A stretch of DNA of 64,000 bases, taken from assembly GCA_041389525.1 (NCBI GenBank), contig JAWKRR010000035.1, positions 1 to 64,000 of the forward strand. Reading direction: 5' to 3'. The notes beneath the pieces were generated by a model. The model saw nothing but the letters and a program-made list of their open reading frames with translations. It did no database searches and had not been told where the DNA came from. Shown here one piece after another: positions 57,946-64,000 of this stretch. Each line of letters starts with the position of its first letter. Position 1 is the first letter of the stretch. The position numbers and the translations under genes were made by a program. The stretch is from JACKFB01 sp041389525. Lineage in GTDB: Bacteria; Myxococcota_A; UBA9042; PHBI01; JACKFB01.

Positions 57946-59552
57946 CAGGCGTTTCCTCAAGGTCCAGGTAGTCTAGGACTTCGACTTCATCGTACGTTTC
58001 CCGACCGGCCAGCACCTCATGGAAGATCGGAATGTGCTCGTGTCGCCGCGAAGCACTTTGTGGGTCTCGAACAGAGAGGCAAACAGCCAGTTCATCAGCC
58101 TGCCAGAGGTATGCCGCTAGAACCCTCGCGCGAACGGGGAATTCGGAATCCGGGATGACTAGGTTCGCGCTGTTGAATAGCAGTCGCTGCTTCGTGTCGT
58201 GGAAGAAGATCAGGCGACTCGAGATGAACCGGTGAGATCAGCTTCTCGTCGGCCTCGTACATCTCGCGCGGAGCTACCTGCTGGTAGAGGGCGAGTCTGA
58301 GGAATGAAGTCGTCGGTTCCGCGACGGCTTCGCCTGGATGTCGGCTCCTCTATACACCGGCACTGGCATGCTCGGCTTCCGGCCGGACAACCGCTTGTTG
58401 TTGCCCGTCACGATACCCAGCCCCCAGCGGGCGTTCCCCTTGAGCGTCCTGTGTGGATGGAGCAAAAGATATGGCGGATGATCGAGTCCTCGCGCTCGGC
58501 GAGGTTAAGGTTAAAATTGCCTTTTGGATTCTCAGCAAACGACATCTGCGTCCGCATGTGCTCGCCGGCTGCGGTACGGCAGGCCACTTGGTCCGTCGCG
58601 CAGCTGGCGACTTTCCAGACCGTCACCCCCCTCGCTCTGGTCAGCAGCCCTGAGAATGGCTTGCCAAAGTCAGCAAGAGAAAGGATTCGGTAGGATAGAA
58701 TGCGTCGACGGACGTCCTCGAAAGCCGCGATGTTGAAGAAGGCGTCCGGCAGCAGCATCCGAGATAGCCTTCTTCCCGCACCGCCTCGGCGGCAGCCAAA
58801 TAGAAGAGCGAGCAGGTATCGATGCTCCGACCCGCGATCGAACCGCCCGAACTTCTGTCTCTCACCCTTTGGCAACTTCTTGCCCCAAGGCAGGTTCGTA
58901 AAGACCACGTCGAACTGACGTTCGTGCTGGTGCCGAACGGAGGCCTGCAAAAAATCGCGGACGTCGATCGTATCGCAAGCGATGCCGGTCCTTTCAAGCA
59001 TTCGCCCGCTTGGCGATCGCGACGGCGGTCGCATCGGTATCAAAACCAAAAAACATTGTGCGGCGAGAAGCCGGATTCGATGGCCGCGATTAGGTAGTTG
59101 CCGGTGCCAGCAGGGATCGCAGAATGTCATCTGCGACCGATCCTCGTCGGGCAGAACGCGGAAGAAACTCTCAGTGATCGCTCGGGGTGTGTAGTAGATC
59201 CCTTCCTTGTTGCGAAACGAGTCGGAGAGGCTGGCTTCGTATGCGCCGGAGTGCTCGTCGCCACTGCGAGCTGATGTCTCCAAGTCGTCGCGGAACGTGG
59301 CCTGCAGGGCAGCATGGTCATGCTGGTCAACGAGTTGCTTGTTCGCCCGCCCTGTCAGCTTCTCGACGCCCGCGACTTCGGCGACGAACTGGTCAAGCGA
59401 ATGCCGATCGACCAGACGATCGCTGGAACGGGCCAAATAGCCCAGACGCAGCCAGTTCCGGACGGAGGCGGAGGAGACGGAGAACTCTCGCAACCACATC
59501 GATCGTCAGGTCCGGAAGTCGCATCGTGTATGAAAAGATCCTGTTGTTTCAT
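57946..59552 (-). pseudogene. Frameshifted N6-adenine DNA methyltransferase (TaqI/Eco57I-like)
   Basis: Pieces in order: start near ATG 59552; a helix-turn-helix-like start (SVSSASVRNWLRLGYL); KEGIYYTPRAITESFFRVL; motif I around FCDPC then GTGNYLIAAIESG in another frame; GFDTDATAVAIAKR; motif IV TNLPWGKKLPKGERQKFG; LLPDAFFN; a TaqI-type specificity domain with WGLGIVTGNNKRLSGRKP and VYRGADIQ; then YQQVAPREMYEADEKL, RFISSRLIFFHDTKQRL and NSANLVIPDSE. The largest open piece is 58408-59499. At least seven frame changes are needed. The enzyme would have protected a cognate restriction site together with the adjacent nuclease remnant. Either a dead restriction-modification system or a stretch of poor sequence. 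Confidence 0.75.
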
Positions 59553-61712
59553 CGGTGTTCTTAACCCGCTCCGCCATCGACCCGACGGGGCCCGCCCAGA
59601 GAGCGGCCGATCGTGCTCTGGTCGGCTACTTCGCGCGACAATATAGTTCCGCTTCCCATGGAAGTCGATGTGACGGGACAGGTGGATTGAGACAGGCGGG
59701 ATGGGGCGGGACGAGGCGGGATTGTGTGGGATCGGTAGCGGAGTGGCCCAGTGAGGCCGCACCTGCCCCGGGCCACTCCGCCTGGGCGTGGACAGATGGA
59801 TGGGTGGGCCCGTCGTCGTTATGGACAAGTAGATTGAGACGCGCGTTGGGGGCGCCTCCGCAGGGATCCCCTCCGGGGCTCAGCTAAAAGACCGGAAACA
59901 TTGCACTTTCAGTCCGATCGCCTCCACGAGGATCCCCTCCTGGGGCTCTCAGGATCCCCTCCCGGGGCTCAGCTAAAAGTCGGGGCTCAGCTAAAGGTCC
60001 GAGCAGTGTGCGAGAGTTTACACGGGGCCAGGCACGTGTGCGGTGCACGCGGACGAACCCTTGCTGGACACGTCCGTTCGGAGGCTGTGATCCTGGCGCT
60101 CGTGGCCATCGACGACCGCACGACCGACGCGGCGGTGACCCGCTGGATGCTGCTCCTTGGGGGGGCCGGCACGCTGGTGGCGCTCATGGTCCACTCCGTA
60201 CTATCCATCCACCTCGATGATGCGCCGGGAAGTCGCTCGCCCGCATTCCCTTCTCGGTGCACTCCTCGGCCGTGCAATCGGCCGCCGCCGTGCTCGACCT
60301 CGCTTCCGGTGTGGACCGCGAGCGTGGACCCGCAGCCCGACGCCCAGACGCCCATCGGATCCCGTCACGGGGCTCGGCTAAAAGACTGAAAACACTGCGA
60401 TTTCGAGTGATTCGCGCGCGGCTCGGCTAAAAGACTGGGGCTCGGCCAAAAAGGCTGGGCGCTGCAGCCCAGGCGGATGCGACGATGGCAAGCCCGGTAC
60501 GACGGGCCAGGATCCCCTCCGGGGCTCGGCTAAAAAGGCTGCACGGAACCCGCGCAAGAAGCGGCTCGTCCGCTAACATGACCGCAGCCTGACCAGGAGG
60601 CCCGTCCGTATTGGCGGGTTGGTCTGGCCCTCTGGGGGCAGCCGTCCAAGATGCCCTGTAGGCTCTCGGCAAGCGTCACAGCCGTAAGGGCTCGTGATGC
60701 TGGTTGCCGGTGCCGCTACCTGCAAGGCAGGTGTGGTTCGGGGGAAAACAGCACACTCGGGGCAGCAATCTGTAGGCATGGTGGGCACCCGGGACTGCAA
60801 CGACCGTGACAAATCAGCACGGTGTGTGAATGATTACGCGCTCTTGGCGACACACGCACTGTTGCAGTTACACGGGCACCACACAAGTAGGGTCGTCATT
60901 TGAACCCCAACACCACCACATCTAGTAGCTGACACCCGTCCAAACCACTGCCGGGAGTCGAACCTTCTGGTCTAGGCTGCCGACATCACGCTTGATCCAC
61001 GAATGGCGAGGACAGGCTTTTGCCCAAACGGGGCCCTGTCACCATCGAAACACCCGGAGGATCCCCTCCCGCGGGGCCCCCTGATCCTCCGGGGCTCGGC
61101 TAAAAGGCTGGGCACCTGCCGCTCGGGACCTTCGACAAGGCGCTGAGCAGGCTGGACGGGACAGAACGTCTCGAGGGGTAGGCGGCCCGCCGCAGCGCGG
61201 GGACTGGCATCGGACCCCCGATTCCGCACTTCCCGGATCCCCTCGGGGCTCGGCTAGAAGGCTCGGCTAAAAGACTGGGGGCTCGGCAAAAAAGCTGAAA
61301 ACACTGCGCTTTCGAGTGATTCGCGCGCAAGTTGCTGAAATTGAAGGCTATAGCGGACGAGGAGATGCTGGGGATCTTCGCGGCGGCGCGCTTGCGGCGG
61401 CGGTGAATGGCGGTTCAGTCGGGAATCGGGGCGGGATGGCGGGGTGAGCTCGCGGGATTTGGGTGGTTTTGGGGGGTGGGGTGCGCAGGTCGGCCTTTTG
61501 CGCTGCGGGGGTGAGCGCGGGGGCGGCGGTTGGAGAGACGGCGCGGGGCGGCGTTAGGTTGGGAGCGATGGCCACCATAGGATCTATGACGCCGAGACCC
61601 CGCCACCGTGCGTAACTCTTTTCGAAGGCAAGCTAAGTACCGGACATGGCTGACTTCTCTCGCACGAAAGTCTCAGCCCGCGTCACCCGTCCCTGGGCAT
61701 TCGCGACCCTTG
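59553..61712. other. Gene-poor region with hairpin repeats and fragments
   Basis: About 2.2 kb with no gene I can support on either strand; open frames are short, Pro/Arg-rich and lack ribosome sites. It contains six of the eight hairpin-repeat loci, a longer repeat (ACACTGCGATTTCGAGTGAT at about 60390, near-identical at about 61302), the vapC-tail duplicate (61110-61231), and a short gene-end-like stretch 61331-61406 reading LLKLKAIADEEMLGIFAAAR before a stop. Confidence 0.6.
61110..61231 (+). pseudogene. Duplicate of the vapC 3' end and downstream flank
   Basis: Nearly identical to 62313-62436: the last 24 codons of the PIN toxin (from GHLPLGTFDKALSRLDG to the stop) plus about 50 nt after it. 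The remainder of the gene is absent. It begins immediately after a hairpin repeat and is followed by another. Confidence 0.85.
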
Positions 61713-61743
61713 TTGACACTGCCTCCTTACCTGGGTAATGAGG
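61713..61743 (+). promoter_or_regulatory. Candidate vapBC promoter with operator palindrome
   Basis: A perfect TTGACA at 61713-61718 is followed 17 nt later by a weak -10 (TAATGA, 61736-61741), ending 6 nt before the antitoxin ATG. Between and over them lies the near-palindrome CCTCCTTACC-TG-GGTAATGAGG (61722-61743, one mismatched pair). The position suits autorepression by the VapB/VapC complex and a leaderless message. Confidence 0.55.
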
Positions 61744-61747
61744 ATGC

Positions 61748-62011
61748 ATGAAGGTCGCTGAGTCCAAGCTCACATCCCAAGGCCAGATCTCCGTACCCGC
61801 CGAGATTCGAAGGCGGCTCGGGCTCGCCCCGGGCTCGGTACTTGAGTGGGATGTCGAGGGCGATGTCGTCATCGTTCGGAAGAGCGCGCGGTTTGCCTCC
61901 TCCGACGTTCACCAGGCCCTGTTTCCGGACGGCCCGCCGAAAGCGCACAGCCTCGACGAGCTGCGGGACGGACTCGCAGGCGAGATAGCGCGGCGTCATG
62001 CGCGCCGTTGA
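61748..62011 (+). CDS. vapB: AbrB/SpoVT-type antitoxin (VapB-like)
   Basis: 87 residues. KLTSQGQISVPAEIRRRLGL followed by GSVLEWDVEGDVVIVRKS is the swapped-hairpin AbrB DNA-binding fold found in MazE/VapB antitoxins. The C-terminal part (PKAHSLDELRDGLAGEIARR) is the toxin-binding tail. It overlaps the PIN toxin gene by 14 nt. No Shine-Dalgarno is evident, in keeping with a leaderless start at the ATG. It should hold the toxin inactive and repress the operon. Confidence 0.9.
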   Translation: MKVAESKLTSQGQISVPAEIRRRLGLAPGSVLEWDVEGDVVIVRKSARFASSDVHQALFPDGPPKAHSLDELRDGLAGEIARRHARR

Positions 62012-62384
62012 CACGAACGTCGTGGTCCGCCTGCTGGCGCGGGATGACGAGGAACAGACGGCAGCCGCTGAGGCCTTCGTAGAGGCCGGCGCTTGGGTCT
62101 CGCACCTCGTGCTTGTCGAATCGACGTGGGTGCTCTCTGCCGTCTACGAGCGCACTTCGGCGCAGCTCGCGGTCGCCATTGGTCTGCTGCTTGAGCATGA
62201 CTCCCTCGTCATCCAGGACGAGGACGTCGTGGCCTCGGCCCTCCAGAAGTTTCGCGAGGCGCCGAAGGTCGGCTTCTCCGACTGCCTCATCCTCGAGACG
62301 GCGCGCAAGGCCGGGCACCTGCCGCTCGGGACCTTCGACAAGGCGCTGAGCAGGCTGGACGGGACAGAACGTCTCGAGGGGTAG
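61998..62384 (+). CDS. vapC: PIN-domain toxin (VapC-like ribonuclease)
   Basis: 128 residues. AVDTNVVVRLLARDD (Asp5), the VLVESTWVL helix with its Glu, and KVGFSDCLILETARKAG with Asp are the acidic PIN active site; GTFDKALSRL matches the fourth motif. VapC toxins cut tRNA or rRNA. Coupled to the AbrB-type antitoxin by a 14-nt overlap. The gene is complete, and its last 24 codons are duplicated at 61110-61231. Confidence 0.9.
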   Translation: MRAVDTNVVVRLLARDDEEQTAAAEAFVEAGAWVSHLVLVESTWVLSAVYERTSAQLAVAIGLLLEHDSLVIQDEDVVASALQKFREAPKVGFSDCLILETARKAGHLPLGTFDKALSRLDGTERLEG

Positions 62385-62487
62385 GCGGCCCGCCGCACGC
62401 GCGGGGACTGGCATCCGGCCCCCGGATTCCGCACTTCAGCGAGCGGCTCCGGAGGATCCCCTCCCGGGGCTCGGCTAAAAGGCGGCC

Positions 62488-62829
62488 TGCCGCTGGACGG
62501 CTGAGACGGGCTGGGTCGGCCTGGGACGCCTGCCGGGGCACGCACTGTGCTTGGCGTACGCCGTCTCGGGCGATGGCCGCGTGGTGGCGGGCCGCAGCTG
62601 CGTCGCGGACAACGGGGGCAACCCGTGCTGGGGCATCATCTGGACGCCGGAGTGGGGGCTGGTCGACCTGGGCAAGCTGCTGGAGGCGGGCGGCGCCAGC
62701 CTCGGCAGCCACCATGTGGGCGGTGTCTACGGCGCCTCCTTCGACGGCCGCGTGCTGGTGGGCCAAGCGCACATCGGGACGGGCAAGTTCCCGGAGGCCT
62801 TCGCGCTACAGGTCGTGGTCCCCGAGTAG
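62488..62829 (+). pseudogene. C-terminal fragment of a HAF-repeat extracellular protein
   Basis: The frame is open from just after a hairpin repeat. It reads RWTAETGWVGLGRLPGHA, then LAYAVSGDGRVVAGRS, IIWTPEWGLVDLGKLLEAGG, YGASFDGRVLVGQA and a stop at 62829. WT-x-x-x-G, D/GLG-x-L and AVS-x-DG-x-VV-x-G are the HAF repeat pattern seen in secreted proteins of unknown function. There is no start codon with a ribosome site and no signal peptide, so it is the tail of a gene whose front was lost at the repeat. Confidence 0.7.
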
Positions 62830-63151
62830 ATGGAGGGCACTCCGACGGCTCTCCTCCAGAGACACCTGCGTTGAGGGTCCCGTCACAGTTCGGCCAATGC
62901 AGCCTAGGGACGGGCCCCCCGCCCGGGGCTCAGCTAAGAGCCGCATCCCGAGCGAGGAGTACGTGAATTCGAGCGAGTGCCATCGCGGGTAGTCTACGCG
63001 ATTGCCTGGGCGCTCCGCAGTCGGCTCGCGCCCAGCGCCGCCTCGATCCAGCGTGGGAAGACTCGGCGAAGCCCCCCCTGGGGACCACCGAAAATACGGA
63101 GTCTCGAATTGTCCTGACAGGGAGAAGCTCGCCGTAGTAGCTTGGCGAGCG
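62830..63151. other. Intergenic region with a hairpin repeat and a start-proximal hairpin
   Basis: No gene seen. Contains the last hairpin-repeat copy (62918-62942). CTCGCC at 63128-63133 pairs with GGCGAG at 63144-63149, 2 nt before the next ATG, and could hinder ribosome access. Confidence 0.5.
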
Positions 63152-64000
63152 ATGGACACGTTTCGCCTCATGATTCGGTCGATGTTGGTCTGCGCTCTGA
63201 CCGCGTGCGGCGGGGGAGGCGGCGCGGGGACTGGCGATGCCGACGTCGGCGGTGACGCCGCGGTGGTCGTCCTCGACGTCGCGGTGGCCGAGGCTGACGC
63301 GGCGTCCCCGTTCTTGGCGCTGTGCGAGGGCGACGCGGATTGCGTGGAGAAGCACGTGCCCTGGTGCGTGACGCCGGGAGTGTGCGTGGAGTGTCGCCAA
63401 GACTCCGACTGTGGCGTGTGGCAGCGGTGCACCGCGGGGACCTGCCTGTCCCGGGTGTGCAAGCCCGACCAGGCCTTCTGCGCGGGCGACATTCGGTGGA
63501 CCTGCGCGGAGGGCGGGAAGTCCTGGGAGGCCTTCGGTTGCGCACCCGGCAGTTGCCACGACGGAGCCTGCGAGGTCTGCGTCCCGGGCACGCGCTGGTG
63601 CTCTGAGGACGAGGTGAGGACGTGCGATTCGAGCGGGCAGGCCGGCGCCGATGTGCAGACCTGCGCGTCTGCGACCCACTGCGCTGTGGGGCAGTGCGTG
63701 CAGTGCCGCGTTCAAGGCGAGAGAGGCTGCGTCGACGGCCGAGTGGTCGAGTGCAGCGCGTTCGGCGGTTGGAAGTTCGGCGAGGACTGCAAGGCGGCGG
63801 GTAAGGCGTGTGCAGCGGGCGCGTGCATCGACTGTGAGCCCGGGACGCTGAACTGCTTCGGCCAGGACGCGCAGTGTACCAGCGGCGGGAAGACCAAGGT
63901 CTTGGCGCATTGCCTGGAACAAGGCTCAGCCTGCTGGCAGGGCGAGTGCCTGTCCTTGTGCGACAAGTACGACTTCAAGCAGCCGCTGAGCGAGAACTGC
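63152..64000 (+). CDS. Cys-rich lipoprotein, N-terminal part; runs off the window
   Basis: 283 codons from ATG 63152 to the edge with no stop. An in-frame ATG at 63170 is an alternative start for the same lipoprotein signal (lipobox LTAC). An Asp/Ala/Val linker is followed by a series of Cys-rich units (CEGDADCVEKHVPWCVTPGV, CRQDSDCGVWQRC, CVPGTRWCSEDEVRTC). The last visible residues, LCDKYDFKQPLSENC, look like the lead-in to the IgGFc-binding-like domain that follows such Cys-rich leaders in other deltaproteobacterial lipoproteins. That domain would lie outside the window, so this is a guess. Confidence 0.78.
   Translation, partial: MDTFRLMIRSMLVCALTACGGGGGAGTGDADVGGDAAVVVLDVAVAEADAASPFLALCEGDADCVEKHVPWCVTPGVCVECRQDSDCGVWQRCTAGTCLSRVCKPDQAFCAGDIRWTCAEGGKSWEAFGCAPGSCHDGACEVCVPGTRWCSEDEVRTCDSSGQAGADVQTCASATHCAVGQCVQCRVQGERGCVDGRVVECSAFGGWKFGEDCKAAGKACAAGACIDCEPGTLNCFGQDAQCTSGGKTKVLAHCLEQGSACWQGECLSLCDKYDFKQPLSENC

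Larger units (their letters stand above)
59867..62942. repeat. Family of dispersed hairpin repeats, at least eight loci
   Basis: Consensus GGATCCCCTCCGGGGCTC followed by GGCTAAAAG (or CAGCTAAAAG) and often GCTG or ACTG. Loci at about 59867-59897, 59931-59999 (several partial units), 60356-60460 (with extra tails), 60508-60541, 61061-61112, 61231-61300, 62452-62484 and 62918-62942. CCCC and GGGG form a small hairpin in most units. No copies were noticed elsewhere in the window. Several copies sit exactly at the edge of a gene fragment. Confidence 0.75.

Noticed and set aside
59901..60389. Plus-strand frame of 162 codons with a hydrophobic segment
   Set aside because: It starts within hairpin repeats and lacks a ribosome site and family resemblance; likely non-coding.
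60573..60812. Minus-strand frame with CPEC and CDAC pairs, possible zinc ribbon
   Set aside because: Only 79 codons, no ribosome site, and the spacing does not match a known zinc-ribbon family.
60890..61000. tRNA-like pieces (GGTTCGACTCCCGGC on the minus strand, and GGGGTTCAAAT)
   Set aside because: I could not fold a full cloverleaf with paired acceptor and T arms; may be chance or a decayed attachment site.
59867..62942. Reading the hairpin repeats as integron attC sites or a CRISPR array
   Set aside because: No GTTRRRY core sites or integrase were seen, and spacing is irregular with no uniform spacers.

Overview
The window is about 70% G+C and looks like a chromosomal segment of a Myxococcota bacterium, possibly a draft or metagenome assembly. 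The evidence is a MYXO-CTERM sorting tail (gene at 39225-40529), myxobacterial Cys-rich disulfide repeats, MopE-type DxDCDGxTDE metal-binding repeats, many lipoproteins with Asp/Ala-rich linkers, and an almost complete absence of housekeeping genes. No rRNA, convincing tRNA or CRISPR array was seen.

Layout. 1-3.9 kb (minus strand): a maltodextrin locus with a LamB-like porin and a lipoprotein alpha-amylase (truncated by the window edge), split by a Phd/PIN toxin-antitoxin pair. 4.0-7.5 kb: a lipoprotein with 13 MopE-type repeats and a C-terminal C-type lectin domain, broken by two single-base deletions. 8.0-32.5 kb: the centrepiece, six overlapping plus-strand genes. Their starts and stops interlock as ATGA or GTGA, except for a 14-nt overlap at the first junction. 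They encode three lipoproteins and three secreted proteins, three of them giants of about 1,900-2,850 residues. Three of the six proteins share a cohesin-like domain and a fourth carries a dockerin-like calcium loop. A membrane-anchored TPR protein follows. I infer a co-assembled cell-surface complex; this is the best candidate in the window for an undescribed system.

33.8-40.5 kb: a TacAT-type toxin-antitoxin module sits between the decayed tails of two genes that have intact paralogues in this window. After it come a secreted propeller-like lipoprotein, a receptor-L/LRR-like surface protein whose signal peptide contains a (CT)10 microsatellite (phase-variation candidate), a palindromic repeat element, a short tandem repeat array and the MYXO-CTERM protein. 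40.6-57.2 kb: bacterial alpha-2-macroglobulin, hybrid histidine kinase, small secreted protein, second MopE/TSP3 lipoprotein, DUF1275 membrane protein, GH105-lyase-like fusion lipoprotein and CotH-type lipoprotein.

57.2-63 kb is a degraded zone: a restriction-modification pair riddled with frameshifts, about 2 kb without genes, at least eight copies of a short hairpin repeat that lie next to gene fragments, an intact VapBC-type pair and a HAF-repeat fragment. The window ends inside another Cys-rich lipoprotein. Most frameshifts look like single-base losses, often in homopolymers, so assembly error must be weighed against real decay throughout.
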